Of a stretch of 64,000 nucleotides of DNA, positions 23,333 through 32,912 are shown piece after piece. The notes under the pieces were generated by a model. That model was not told the origin of the DNA and searched no databases. It was given only the letters and a program-made list of their open reading frames with translations. Within the stretch, counting starts at the first letter, position 1, and each line of letters opens with the position of its first letter. The translations under genes and the position numbers were made by a program. Origin of the DNA: Candidatus Rifleibacteriota bacterium (lineage in GTDB: Bacteria > Muiribacteriota > Ozemobacteria > Ozemobacterales > Ozemobacteraceae); contig JADFXM010000013.1 of the NCBI GenBank assembly GCA_015233565.1, positions 1 to 64,000 on the forward strand, in the 5' to 3' direction.

Positions 23333-26300
23333 TTAACTTTCCTTTCTGCACACAACCAGTAAAGTGGTGTCGTCATCATGTTTTATTCCATCAAGCTTTG
23401 ATTCTTGCCAGGAAAACAGTTTTTCCAACGTTTCTTTAGCATCTTGACCTTTCAAATTGGGTAGGGCGGCTGCAACTGTTTCATAACCAATCATTTCTCC
23501 AAAATTATTCCGGGCTTCGATGAAACCATCCGAATAAGTTAATAACCAGTCGGTGTGGGTTAAAACTGTTGTAATAGAGGTATAGTCACTCCGCAATTTG
23601 GCGCCCAATGGTAGACTGGGAATTTTAATTTCCTGGGCATTCTTTTCCCCAACAAGGAATGGGGAGCATTGTCCTGCGTTAGCCAAGGTCAAAGTTCCAA
23701 GGGAAGTATCGAAAACGCCAATCAAGCACGTCATCAGCAGTTTTCTTTTTAACACTCGAGAAATAATTGTCCCCAGATTATTCAGGATTGTTTCAGGCTT
23801 AAATGAGTTGCCAGGATGAAAGATCGCTGCCTTGGCCATTCCAACGACCAATGCAGCAGGGATACCATGTCCCGTAACATCTCCGAGAACAAATAACACT
23901 CTAGTGGAATCAATTTCAAGATAATCGAAATAATCTCCCCCAACTTCGGCCGTAGGCCGGCATTTTCCGTAAATGACCCAACCATTTTTCTCTAATTGCT
24001 CTTCCGGGAAAATATTTTCCTGGAGGGTTTTTGCCACCTCCAGATCCTGGATACTTTCAAGCATTCTGTTAAAAGCAAAAGCAAGTTCGCCGAACTCATC
24101 TTTTCCCAAATCTGGAACACGGTGTGAAAAGTCTCTTTTTTGTAATGCTGTAACTCCATATTTTAAATCGTCAAAGGGTTGGAGAAATGTTTTTCTGATG
24201 ATGATCCAAACTAACAACAAGGCAGCCAATATCCCTGAAATTAAATAAAGGAAACTGGTTCTCATCTCGGCCAATTCCTGTTTAATTTCATGGTCTGAAA
24301 CAAAAAGCCCCATTGTTGTAAACCTCATTTTGTCAGCAGGGATTCGAGCAACAAAATACCTTGCATATGGGAAACCGATAACAGTACTTATCGGAATCTC
24401 TATAGCCCTTTTCCGAAAAAACTCAAAAAACTTTGGGTCTTTTGTTATCCAGGGAATAGTTGTAAAAACTTTGGAAGCGACTTTTGTTCGGGCGTAAAAA
24501 CCGAATCTGTTTCCTTTCATCCTGAATTTTTCCAAAACCCGGGAAAGGTAATTTTCTTCAAGGACTTCAGGAACCCATGCGCAAAATGCCAAGTATTTTA
24601 CTCGGTCAACATTGTTTTTTATTTGAGTAAGAACTATAGCAATTTCGGTACTGAAAAGATCAAGAATTCTTAGCTTGTCGAGATTCTGAGTAAAAAGGGA
24701 GAAAACATAGTCCGCATTAAATCCAAAAGTTGCAGCAGCCATGTTTACCATTTGCCCTTTTAAATCACTTCTTTCGTGTATACTTTCCCTGTTTAATTCT
24801 TTTATTAACCTTTCCATTCCTGTCTCAATGAGTTTGAAGGTCCTTTCGAGCAATGCCTGTTCACCCTTTCCAATGCAAAAAACGCTTTTTCCGTTTGCCC
24901 CAATCAGTGAAACGAAAATTGGCGTGTATTTTTCAAAGATTCTTTGAAGATTTTCTTTTTCTGATTTTTCGAGTTCTATGTCGGGCCTGTTTGCCACCGA
25001 TAACTCTTGCTTTATTTGAGATTCAAAATTCTGCATTTCTTCCAAATACATTCTGTCTATTTCTTCAAGCTTATGTTGTTGATCCTTAATAATTTGGGTT
25101 TCCAGAAATTTTTGCCGTTCTTCAAGCCTGTCACGAAAGTTGAGTGACATGAAAAGCAGGAGAAAAAGAGTAGTGAAGCATAGAAGATAAAATAATTGTT
25201 CCCCTAGATTTGTCGGGTTTTGCCATTGTTTGGTTATTGCGAGAAAACGACAAGATAAAAGAAAAATTAATATTAAGATCAAATCAAACATTTCCAAAAG
25301 CTTTTTTAAGAATGGGAGGTTTTTCGATTCTGCTGCGGTGATAATGTAGAAATTGCCCGGAAAAAGTTTTTTCGTACAAAACCAATTTCCGATGAATGTT
25401 TTATTTTCATTCTTGTTTTGTAGAAAGGAGAAATAGTCCTTTTTTTCTTCTTTTCCGGATAAAAACTCCGGAAAAGCCAGGTGGTCCATTTTTTGCAAAT
25501 CAACGGAGGCACAAAACCGATCGGGATAATATTTTCGCAAATGCAAATCGATTTGGCTTGGAAGAGTATGTTCCCAATTGGGACTCATTTTGCACTGCAA
25601 AATCAGAAGCCCACGTTGGTGGAGAGGAGAGATGAAAAGTATCTCAGAATCAGGAGTTTTCTGGCTTCGATAAAGGACTTGGATGGTTCCAATATCCCGA
25701 TCTTTGGGAGACTTGAAGGTGATAAGATAATCTCTCATTGTTTCCAAAGGATAAAAATCATTATCATCGAGGCCCGAAAATTCTTTGTTCTTAACTTTTT
25801 TTATGGCAAGTAAGAACTTTGCAGCTTTTTGCTGATCCAATTTCAGGTCTGAAGCTTCCTCAACATAGTTTTCGTTGGGATCAAAAATTGCAGCCTGAAA
25901 TGTTACGGAATATAGGCGAGAGGCTTCGACAAGAATTTTGCGAAGCGCCAGAGGTTGATTTTCCGCAAATAAGCATTTCTCAGCCAAAATTTCAAGAGTA
26001 TTTCGAAAAATATCATCTGGGTCGTCAAGGAATTCCAAAGATTGGTAGATGTAGAAGTTACCTTTTTCAGTTTCAATTTGTGCGGAGTTTAATTCATCTT
26101 TCATTGATTCCTGGAAATAGATTCGAAGAATTAAAAATGGAATTCCCAAAAGGAAAAAGGGAATCAAAAGTCTTATTCCATAAGAAAAAAGCTTCTTTTC
26201 AGCATATTCGGTTTTTTCTCCAGCTTTAATGCGATATGTGGTAAAAAAAAGAACGGCCAGAAAAAAGAAGATTATAAAAGACTTTTGTCTCAAATGTTTT

Positions 26301-27211
26301 TTTGTCAAAACTTCAAGCTCACTGTTTCTTAAGCCAGCCAAAATCCGCTTTTTCTCCAGCCCTATTACTCCTAAAATGAAATCCTCCGAAGATTTGACAA
26401 TTGGAGATTCGTCTTCAGCTCTTGAAGAAAGCAATTGAGCCAATTCATTATCAAACGGGAAGGGAAGTTGTTCTCGAGGAATGGGAGAATTCGGATCAAT
26501 AGTTTCCAAATAAACATTGCTGTTGATCCTTTTCCAACAGCTTTTTATTGCAGTTTGTACAAAATCATTCAAATTCTGATTTTTCTTAAAAAATCCAATC
26601 ATGAAGCCATTTCGGAAAAAACGGGAAATGAAAATATAATCGAAGCGTCCTGCAGGTTTCAAGGGAATGATATCCCCGCTCTTGCCATAATAATCGCCCA
26701 GGAAAATTCGTTTTTGAGGAAAGGAGCCCTTAAAAATGTAATCATAACGAGAAACATTTTTTTGGAGAACATCCGGAAAGCCTTTTTCCAAACAGGCAAA
26801 ATCATAAAAAAGATTTTTGGAATCTTGATATTTAATTTCAAAAGAGATGTTTGAAGCGATGATGTTTGCTTTTTCATCAAACATTATGAACTCTGCTTTT
26901 CCAGGGAGGGTCTGATTAAACGCTTCAAGCTGGGATTGAAAATTGGAGGTTGGTTGTTCAGAAGAATATATGTCTTCTGAGAAAAAAGCAAATTGATACC
27001 TTAAAAGCTTTTCCCAATCGCGATAAGATGAAATATCTCTAAGGAGTTTCAGAATGGCAGGTTTCTCTTTTTTTAGAATTTCCTGAATGGGAATTTGATA
27101 ATCAATGTTCAGAATTTGCAGTGAAAGCAATGTTAAAACTAGCCAAAAAAATAGGTTAATGCAAAGAATTCCAACTTTGCTGGAAGTTTGAGGAATTTCA
27201 GTGAGAGCCAT
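23333..27211 (-). CDS. Large membrane sensor with HAMP and SpoIIE-type PP2C phosphatase
   Basis: A 1292-residue protein. The N-terminus is a membrane helix (about 12-34). Two further helices lie at about 310-370, and two more near 655-715. Extracytoplasmic sensor regions lie between them, one with coiled-coil character (DRLEERQKFLETQIIKDQQHKLEEIDR). A last helix at about 985-1008 leads into a HAMP domain (DFSHRVPDLGKDEFGELAFAFN), and a SpoIIE domain fills about 1080-1290. Metal-binding aspartates are seen in VGGDYFDYLEID, LGDVTGHGIPAAL, LTYSDGFIEA and KHDDDTTLL. Such phosphatases usually act on anti-anti-sigma factors in partner-switching systems; no STAS partner is in this window. The gene before it encodes a similar protein, so the pair probably arose by duplication. 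Confidence 0.92.
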   Translation of the reverse strand: MALTEIPQTSSKVGILCINLFFWLVLTLLSLQILNIDYQIPIQEILKKEKPAILKLLRDISSYRDWEKLLRYQFAFFSEDIYSSEQPTSNFQSQLEAFNQTLPGKAEFIMFDEKANIIASNISFEIKYQDSKNLFYDFACLEKGFPDVLQKNVSRYDYIFKGSFPQKRIFLGDYYGKSGDIIPLKPAGRFDYIFISRFFRNGFMIGFFKKNQNLNDFVQTAIKSCWKRINSNVYLETIDPNSPIPREQLPFPFDNELAQLLSSRAEDESPIVKSSEDFILGVIGLEKKRILAGLRNSELEVLTKKHLRQKSFIIFFFLAVLFFTTYRIKAGEKTEYAEKKLFSYGIRLLIPFFLLGIPFLILRIYFQESMKDELNSAQIETEKGNFYIYQSLEFLDDPDDIFRNTLEILAEKCLFAENQPLALRKILVEASRLYSVTFQAAIFDPNENYVEEASDLKLDQQKAAKFLLAIKKVKNKEFSGLDDNDFYPLETMRDYLITFKSPKDRDIGTIQVLYRSQKTPDSEILFISPLHQRGLLILQCKMSPNWEHTLPSQIDLHLRKYYPDRFCASVDLQKMDHLAFPEFLSGKEEKKDYFSFLQNKNENKTFIGNWFCTKKLFPGNFYIITAAESKNLPFLKKLLEMFDLILILIFLLSCRFLAITKQWQNPTNLGEQLFYLLCFTTLFLLLFMSLNFRDRLEERQKFLETQIIKDQQHKLEEIDRMYLEEMQNFESQIKQELSVANRPDIELEKSEKENLQRIFEKYTPIFVSLIGANGKSVFCIGKGEQALLERTFKLIETGMERLIKELNRESIHERSDLKGQMVNMAAATFGFNADYVFSLFTQNLDKLRILDLFSTEIAIVLTQIKNNVDRVKYLAFCAWVPEVLEENYLSRVLEKFRMKGNRFGFYARTKVASKVFTTIPWITKDPKFFEFFRKRAIEIPISTVIGFPYARYFVARIPADKMRFTTMGLFVSDHEIKQELAEMRTSFLYLISGILAALLLVWIIIRKTFLQPFDDLKYGVTALQKRDFSHRVPDLGKDEFGELAFAFNRMLESIQDLEVAKTLQENIFPEEQLEKNGWVIYGKCRPTAEVGGDYFDYLEIDSTRVLFVLGDVTGHGIPAALVVGMAKAAIFHPGNSFKPETILNNLGTIISRVLKRKLLMTCLIGVFDTSLGTLTLANAGQCSPFLVGEKNAQEIKIPSLPLGAKLRSDYTSITTVLTHTDWLLTYSDGFIEARNNFGEMIGYETVAAALPNLKGQDAKETLEKLFSWQESKLDGIKHDDDTTLLVVCRKES

Positions 27212-27251
27212 TTTCAGAAATTTTCCTGATATTTTTTGTTAAATTCAAACA

Positions 27252-30089
27252 CTATAACTTTTGACATACCACTAACGTGATATCATCGCGTTGAGGAGAA
27301 TTTTTTACGATAGATTCCAACCAAACCATAGTGTTTTTTACAGTTTCAAGAGGGGTTTTCCCGACCCTTTTCGAAATATCTGAGAAAAATCTTTCGTAAC
27401 CGATCATTTTCCCTTCTTGATCAGGGTATTCCACGATTCCATCAGTGTAAAATATTAATATGTCATCTGGTTGCAAAACAAATTCCGCAATCTCCAATTT
27501 TGTCGTTTTTTTGACTCCGAGGGGGAAGCTGGGAAGTTCAACTTCAATAACTTTGTCATTTCGGATTATCAGAGGAAATGACTGACCGGCATTTGAAACT
27601 GTTATTGTCCCAGCTGTGGCATCAAGCAAGCAAGCCACGCACGTCATATTCTTTTTCCGCCGAAGTGTTTTAAAGAAAAGATAGTTTAAAATTTCCAGTG
27701 TTTCCTTGGGATTTAGAGGGGTAAGTGGGTGCGAAAGAATAGCTTTTGCCATGGCCACAACCAATGCCGCTGATACGCCATGTCCAGAGACATCTCCTAC
27801 AAGGATCAATGCTTTGTTATCTTTAACCGGTACATAATCAAAGTAATCACCACCTACTTGCATCGTTGGAATGCAAACTCCATGGATCCTCCAGTTTGTT
27901 AAATCGAGAGAAGAGGACGGAAAGAACCCATCCTGCAAGACCTTGGCAACTTCCAGTTCTTTCATTCCCTCCATGATTTGATTGAAAGTGGTGAGCAATT
28001 CCTTCCATTCTCCTGAACCGACCACTTCTGAGCGAAAATTGAAATTCCGACTTCTAAGCATTTCAATTCCAACTTTAAGACGTGAAGCGGGATTAAGGAA
28101 CCGCTGTGCCAGGAAAATCGCAGATGAGATCGAAAAAAAGGCAATAAAGAAAATTATTCCAAGGATCTGGTATTTTATTACGCCCAACTCGCGGCGAATC
28201 ATAGAATCAGAGGTACGAGCGATCAAAAAACGATCTTCAAGTGCTTTACATCGAAAACCAGTCAGAAGAACTTCTCCTTTTGGCTCTTTTTGAATTTGAG
28301 TTCTTACAGAACCTCCGACTCCAAGACTGTTTACAAATTGAATCATTGTTTTCGGCCATTTTTTTGCGGGAGGGAGTTTATTTTCCAGTTCGTTCCCCCA
28401 GACCGCCCAAACACGGGTTTGAGGGATATCCCGCCAGAGCTTTAAAAGATGCTTCTTCAAATACAAGTTTTCAATTTGCTTTTTTTCCCAAAATATAAAC
28501 ACGAAATGGCTGGGTTGCCCAGCTTGGTCACGAAGAAGGTAGGTGAAAGTAACAATTTTTAAATTTTCCATTTCCATAAGCGAGGCGCTTCCAATATTGG
28601 AAGTGATCATCGACAAGAGAAGATTCCCTTCATCAATTTGTCCCTTTTTTCTTTTTGCGGTTTCCAATGAAACCCTTTTGCCTACTATTGCCTCGCCGGA
28701 GTCAATCTGTTTAAACATTTTAACTACAGATGGGCCAAAATCTAAAAACAGAGATTCAAAAGCGGATACTCCCATATTTCCTTCTTTTCGAAACACCAGC
28801 TTGCCTTTTCTATCAAAAAGCCGAATATAGCTGATTTCATTGCGACTGACTAATTTTTCAAGATCTTCTTTTATTGAGTCTTGTCTGGTGGATTTTTGAA
28901 GGCTTTCCAGCTCTGAAGACAATTCTTTCCCTATGTCTTTTATAAAGGCTTGAAGACCACCGTCGAATTTGTTTAGTCCGACAGCCACTTGCGAAAAGAC
29001 TTCACTTTCAATAATCTGTCTCTTATCCATTAAGAAAGAAAATGCATTAAAAACTACAATCAAAAGCGGGATTCCTGCGGAGGCCGCAAAAATAATCATT
29101 AACTTATTTCTTATAGTGAGCATCTTTAGAAAATACTCTCGATAATGGTACAAACTTGCAAAAATAACTAATAATATTGCTAGCACACAAATTGCGGTGA
29201 TATGTAAAAGTCTTTTTTTCTCAAAGTATGAATCAGGAACAGCTTTTCCAGCAACCAGGCAAATTCGGGGTGAAATCAATTTTGCGGAGTAAACATAACG
29301 CCCCCGTACAATTGCTTTTCCCTTTTCATCAGACATTTCAGTTAACAAGTTCTTGACTTCTTTATTAACGCAGTAAACTCCAAGAGGAGGGAAAAATGTC
29401 TTGGAATCATTATCAAAGAAACCTAATTTAAAAGAAGTCCTCTTCTTTTGGAATTGTTTTATAATGTCGCGAAGGGTAAGGAGATTCCAGTCATCGACCT
29501 GGTTCAGATGAACAATAAAACAGCCTTTTGAGGAAGGACGTGAAATGAAGACATAACGCTTCCGAAATCCTTCTGTGGCAAAAAGCACTCTGTTGTGGAT
29601 TTGTTGATTAAAGGGAACAAACTTTCCTAAGAATCCTTGTATAAAAGTTTTTTGCCGCTCTGGTAAAGCGGATTTTCCTGATAAAAAGCTTCGGTAATCA
29701 AGAAAGAACTTTTTTATCATCACTTTGGGAGGAGGGAAATCACAAAGTTCTGGTATTACGTTGCCATCCCTATTAACAAAGGAAAATTCAAAAACACCTG
29801 GAAAGCGCTTTTTTAGCCTTGTAACAGCTCTTTTTATGAGGGCATTCCCATTGGTGTCAGACAGCCAGGCATTTTTCAACTTGAAAAGAATTTTTTCGAA
29901 AAACCTGCAAGGATCAGAATTCCCTTCAATATTTAAAAATAAGGAATCAAATGTGTTCTCTACATTTTCGAGATATCCAGAATCGCTTTTACTAAAGTTT
30001 TTTTCTTCTTCAGAAAAGAAAATACCTTGAAAAGTGATTAGGAAAGCAACTACAACAACCAGCCAAAATTTGTCCTTAAAGACTTCCAA
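27252..30089 (-). CDS. Membrane sensor with HAMP and SpoIIE-type PP2C phosphatase
   Basis: A 945-residue relative of the next gene. It begins with an N-terminal signal-anchor (about 8-26), then an outer sensor region, two helices at about 295-352, a second sensor segment (about 353-630) and a helix at about 635-655. A HAMP-like linker follows (NFNFRSEVVGSGEWKELL), and a SpoIIE phosphatase domain from about 730 (VGGDYFDYVPVK, VGDVSGHGVSAALV, LIFYTDGIVEYPD, SPQRDDITLVV). All metal-binding acidic positions are present, so it should be active. It starts two bases after the stop of the coiled-coil gene and is read in one unit with it. Both phosphatases share the two-sensor layout, which suggests they answer different signals and act on the same pool of targets. 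Confidence 0.92.
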   Translation of the reverse strand: MEVFKDKFWLVVVVAFLITFQGIFFSEEEKNFSKSDSGYLENVENTFDSLFLNIEGNSDPCRFFEKILFKLKNAWLSDTNGNALIKRAVTRLKKRFPGVFEFSFVNRDGNVIPELCDFPPPKVMIKKFFLDYRSFLSGKSALPERQKTFIQGFLGKFVPFNQQIHNRVLFATEGFRKRYVFISRPSSKGCFIVHLNQVDDWNLLTLRDIIKQFQKKRTSFKLGFFDNDSKTFFPPLGVYCVNKEVKNLLTEMSDEKGKAIVRGRYVYSAKLISPRICLVAGKAVPDSYFEKKRLLHITAICVLAILLVIFASLYHYREYFLKMLTIRNKLMIIFAASAGIPLLIVVFNAFSFLMDKRQIIESEVFSQVAVGLNKFDGGLQAFIKDIGKELSSELESLQKSTRQDSIKEDLEKLVSRNEISYIRLFDRKGKLVFRKEGNMGVSAFESLFLDFGPSVVKMFKQIDSGEAIVGKRVSLETAKRKKGQIDEGNLLLSMITSNIGSASLMEMENLKIVTFTYLLRDQAGQPSHFVFIFWEKKQIENLYLKKHLLKLWRDIPQTRVWAVWGNELENKLPPAKKWPKTMIQFVNSLGVGGSVRTQIQKEPKGEVLLTGFRCKALEDRFLIARTSDSMIRRELGVIKYQILGIIFFIAFFSISSAIFLAQRFLNPASRLKVGIEMLRSRNFNFRSEVVGSGEWKELLTTFNQIMEGMKELEVAKVLQDGFFPSSSLDLTNWRIHGVCIPTMQVGGDYFDYVPVKDNKALILVGDVSGHGVSAALVVAMAKAILSHPLTPLNPKETLEILNYLFFKTLRRKKNMTCVACLLDATAGTITVSNAGQSFPLIIRNDKVIEVELPSFPLGVKKTTKLEIAEFVLQPDDILIFYTDGIVEYPDQEGKMIGYERFFSDISKRVGKTPLETVKNTMVWLESIVKNSPQRDDITLVVCQKL

Positions 30090-30091
30090 TT

Positions 30092-30667
30092 TTATTTCAA
30101 GCTTGTCATAACTGTCTGGTAAGTTGAATCCAGCTTTTTGGTGGTATCTTCAAGTAGTTTTTGAATTTCAGTCTGGACTTCTTTCTTTTTTTCTTCAATT
30201 GCGGTTTTAATCTTTGCCTGCTCTTCAGACGAAAATTTAATCAACCTTCCTTCCAACTTATTGTCCAACAAGCTACCTTTGTCTTCAAGTTTCTTTTTTC
30301 GCTCTGCAATGATATTTTTGAACTTTTCATATCTTTCGGTTGCCTTTTTCTTCAATTCCTCAATTCTACTTAGAGCTGCTGAGCCGGATGCGTTTTTATT
30401 GTCTCTTTTCCTGATTTTTTCTGCCTTTTTTTCAAGGTTCTGAAGCCTTTCAGGAAATTTTTCAAATCGCTGTTTGATTTTTTGAAGGCGTTGATCCATA
30501 CGTTCTTTAATTTTCGCGGTAACTTCTTCTGTGCTTCTTTTTGGTTTATTTTTTTCCTTTTCGCTTATTTTTGTTGTTAATGAAGCAGTGCTTTCCTGCG
30601 CAAATGCAATAGGAAGAAAAACAAATCCAAATGCTAAAATCATTAAACCTGTAAAAATTTTTCTCAT
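30092..30667 (-). CDS. Exported coiled-coil protein
   Basis: A 191-residue protein with a Sec signal peptide (MRKIFTGLMILAFGFVFLPIAFA, cut before QES) and an almost wholly helical, charged mature part made of Lys/Glu-rich heptads (IKERMDQRLQKIKQRFEKF, LKKKATERYEKFKN). No known domain. It should be periplasmic. The good ribosome site GGAGGAAATAG precedes the start. It lies between an L,D-transpeptidase and a sensor phosphatase and so may be part of an envelope-linked signalling unit, for example a spacer or ligand between wall and sensor; that is inference. Confidence 0.82.
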   Translation of the reverse strand: MRKIFTGLMILAFGFVFLPIAFAQESTASLTTKISEKEKNKPKRSTEEVTAKIKERMDQRLQKIKQRFEKFPERLQNLEKKAEKIRKRDNKNASGSAALSRIEELKKKATERYEKFKNIIAERKKKLEDKGSLLDNKLEGRLIKFSSEEQAKIKTAIEEKKKEVQTEIQKLLEDTTKKLDSTYQTVMTSLK

Positions 30668-30700
30668 CTATTTCCTCCAAAAATGGGTAAAAAAATCAAT

Positions 30701-31642
30701 CTATTTCACTGGCATAATTATTACTGGATCAGACATTTTTACTAAAGGATAGAGTTCTTCCGCGTCTTTTGTATACATCCGGATGCAGCCGTGTGATGCT
30801 CTTGTTCCGATTGAAGACGGATTATTTGTACCGTGCATTGCAATGCTGCCACCCCAAGTATTCAGTCCCATCCAACGTGTTCCAACGGGGTTATTTGGAG
30901 CACCTCCGGGAATCCCTTTATATGATGGATTCACCGCTTTAGAAGCGATTCTAAAGGTTCCCTCAGGAGTTCTTGCATCGCCTTGGGCTTTCTTGTTACC
31001 TCCATCGGGATTTGCTCCGTAAGCACAAGGAAAAACTCTGATCAATTGGTTATCGCAATACACAGAAATGGTGAAATCAGCTTTGCTGATAATGACTTTT
31101 TGGACTTTTGCCCGTCCGTTTTTAATTTCATCAAATATGGGCATTTTGACTACTTCGACCTTGTAATCTGAATAGGCTTTCTGAAAATCTTTATATGCTG
31201 CCTTGGATTCAGTACTTCCTTTGCCAGATTTCAAAACTGATTGTGCGTATTTTTTATAAAATTGCAGGAAAGTATTCTGGAGAGCTTTCACTTCATCAGT
31301 TTGATAAGATGTTGAGAAAGAACTTCCAAGTTCGGGAGCTTGGGCTCCGCCAGTGTTAGGCTGGGGGGAAGGTTTAGTTGGGTCGGCAGTGAAAATATTT
31401 TCAAGTGGAATGAGAACAAGAGAAGTTTCGGAATCAGGTAAAACGTCAGTATCATCAATATGTTTTGGGGAAGTGGCGGGAATTGAAGAGATTCCATCAA
31501 GGGTAGAAATTTGGGAGTTTGAATTGGGGAGAACTTCCACTCCCTCAGAAAAAGGAGTAGGGAGTTGCCCAAATGTAGGGTTACAAAAGCCAAATAGAAT
31601 TAAGAAAGGCAACATAAGTGAATTGCTAAATTTTCCGCTCAT
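30701..31642 (-). CDS. L,D-transpeptidase (YkuD family)
   Basis: A 313-residue exported enzyme. The signal peptide is SLMLPFLILFGFCNPTFG; a Pro/Ser-rich linker fills about 25-115, a helical segment about 115-165, and the YkuD catalytic domain about 185-313 with the motif HGTN then SHGCIRMYTKDAEEL, which contains the His and Cys nucleophile. It cross-links peptidoglycan (3-3 links) or attaches proteins to it. I choose ATG 31642 because GGGGGA lies seven bases before it; the track's TTG start falls inside the predicted promoter. First gene of the unit with the coiled-coil protein and two phosphatases. Confidence 0.9.
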   Translation of the reverse strand: MSGKFSNSLMLPFLILFGFCNPTFGQLPTPFSEGVEVLPNSNSQISTLDGISSIPATSPKHIDDTDVLPDSETSLVLIPLENIFTADPTKPSPQPNTGGAQAPELGSSFSTSYQTDEVKALQNTFLQFYKKYAQSVLKSGKGSTESKAAYKDFQKAYSDYKVEVVKMPIFDEIKNGRAKVQKVIISKADFTISVYCDNQLIRVFPCAYGANPDGGNKKAQGDARTPEGTFRIASKAVNPSYKGIPGGAPNNPVGTRWMGLNTWGGSIAMHGTNNPSSIGTRASHGCIRMYTKDAEELYPLVKMSDPVIIMPVK

Positions 31643-31675
31643 TTTTTCCCCCTTGATTTGAAAGTTTATTTTTTT

Positions 31676-31704
31676 ATTATGAGATAATTTGAACAAATTG
31701 TCCA
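31676..31704 (-). promoter_or_regulatory. Sigma-70-type promoter of the L,D-transpeptidase operon
   Basis: On the minus strand TGGACA and CATAAT are 17 bases apart, each with one mismatch to consensus, about 35 bases before the start codon. Confidence 0.5.
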
Positions 31705-32006
31705 GATTTTCAAACCAAAAATTTAGGAAAAAGTGAATAAATGTTGAGGGGTGGACTTTGTACTATTCGAAAAAAATAAAGGTGTTGGCTGTTTTGAGAT
31801 CATCGAACTTAATTTTCAAAAGTGTGCTAAATTCAACTTTCCTAAATTTGATGTTGATAAAGAGTTAGGAATAAGTTGTCAGTTAAATTGCTATAGCGTC
31901 TTAAAGATTGCAATTATGCATGTTTATGAAGTATTCAAAAAAAAGTTGTTAAAATCTTCTTTTGGAATTAGAATTGTTCCCTATTGCAAAGCGTTGGAGG
32001 CTGAAA
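31705..32006. other. Divergent intergenic region
   Basis: Contains the upstream side of the L,D-transpeptidase promoter and no gene that I can support. The 89-residue plus ORF 31751-32020 lacks a recognisable domain and overlaps the next start. Confidence 0.4.
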
Positions 32007-32729
32007 ATGTCACTGGATGAAATTCACGTTCAAGGCTCTTCTATCTCTTTTAATTGTTTTTCTTCTAAGGCTCCTTCAATTAAGTCCCTTTTTGAAGCGA
32101 TGGTTGCTGAAGACCAAACATTTTCGATCGACCCGGAAAGAGCGGGATTTCATGATTGCGAAGCGGATGATGAAATAATCCGTGGCTTCTTTTCAGTTGT
32201 GGTTACATTTGAGGTTGAACACCTGATAGATGGAATAATGACGAAATCATTGCTTAAACGAATTGAGACTTGCGAATTTATCGCTTTAAAAGAAAATACT
32301 TTCATGACCGGCAAATCATCAGCCCAGAAAAACCTTGCACTCGTTTTAACAGGCCTCACGAATTATGGAGTGACACCAATCGAATATGAATTTCACCAGA
32401 TGAGCCTGTTTCAGGATCGACTTTCAATGGTTAAATGCATCGTCCTGTCTAATCCCAAGACCAAAGAAATTCGGCGTGCCAGACTTGCAGGACGAATTGA
32501 AAGTTATATCGAGTACAATATTGTTGAGCCGAAAAATCACGAGATTGACAGCGTTGCAGGATTGGTTGATTCCCCACTTGGACCCATCAATGTAAATCTG
32601 ACCCGGAAGGGTGGGATAAGACTAAATGTTAAAAAAGGGTTCATTTTAACAGTAGAATGCGTCCAATGGATATTGTCTCTTGCCAGAGACGAAAAGCCCT
32701 CTTCCATCATCAATAAGGGCGATATCTAA
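32007..32729 (+). CDS. Hypothetical protein, 240 aa
   Basis: I do not recognise this protein. It has no signal peptide or membrane helix. The composition is that of a soluble alpha/beta protein. Noticeable parts are the acidic HDCEADDEIIRGFFSVVVTFE and the C-terminal SPLGPINVNLTRKGGIRLNVKKG. The start at ATG 32007 is preferred because GGAGG lies about seven bases before it; the ORF-track start adds 15 residues. It stands alone, with a long spacer before the next gene, whose own promoter is clear, so it is probably transcribed independently. Confidence 0.75.
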   Translation: MSLDEIHVQGSSISFNCFSSKAPSIKSLFEAMVAEDQTFSIDPERAGFHDCEADDEIIRGFFSVVVTFEVEHLIDGIMTKSLLKRIETCEFIALKENTFMTGKSSAQKNLALVLTGLTNYGVTPIEYEFHQMSLFQDRLSMVKCIVLSNPKTKEIRRARLAGRIESYIEYNIVEPKNHEIDSVAGLVDSPLGPINVNLTRKGGIRLNVKKGFILTVECVQWILSLARDEKPSSIINKGDI

Positions 32730-32852
32730 TTTTTAACTTGCAAGAGAACTTCCTTAGCCGTTATTGAAAAAAAATGCTCAGCTCAACTTGAAAAACTTTT
32801 TATTAACGCGCGAGTTGTTCAAAATCAAAAAGTACTTTATTTCTTGATTTCA

Positions 32853-32881
32853 TTGACACTTTTTGAGATGCTCCATATAAT
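32853..32881 (+). promoter_or_regulatory. Perfect sigma-70 promoter
   Basis: TTGACA and TATAAT, both exact consensus, are separated by 17 bases and lie about 30 bases before the start of the exported phospholipase/nuclease-like gene. Confidence 0.78.
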
Positions 32882-32912
32882 TGTATAAAGACATTTTTAT
32901 CGAGGGAAAAAA

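Noticed and set aside
22984-23379. 131-residue minus ORF overlapping the end of the phosphatase gene
   Set aside because: It runs 47 bases into the phosphatase gene in another frame, has no ribosome site and no domain; the Pro/Ser-rich part is an effect of the GC-rich palindromes.
30161-30752. Phe/Leu-rich plus ORFs antisense to the coiled-coil gene
   Set aside because: They are the complement of Lys/Glu codons and carry no independent signal.
31751-32020. 89-residue plus ORF upstream of the unknown 240-residue gene
   Set aside because: No ribosome site or known domain, and its end overlaps the better-supported start at 32007.
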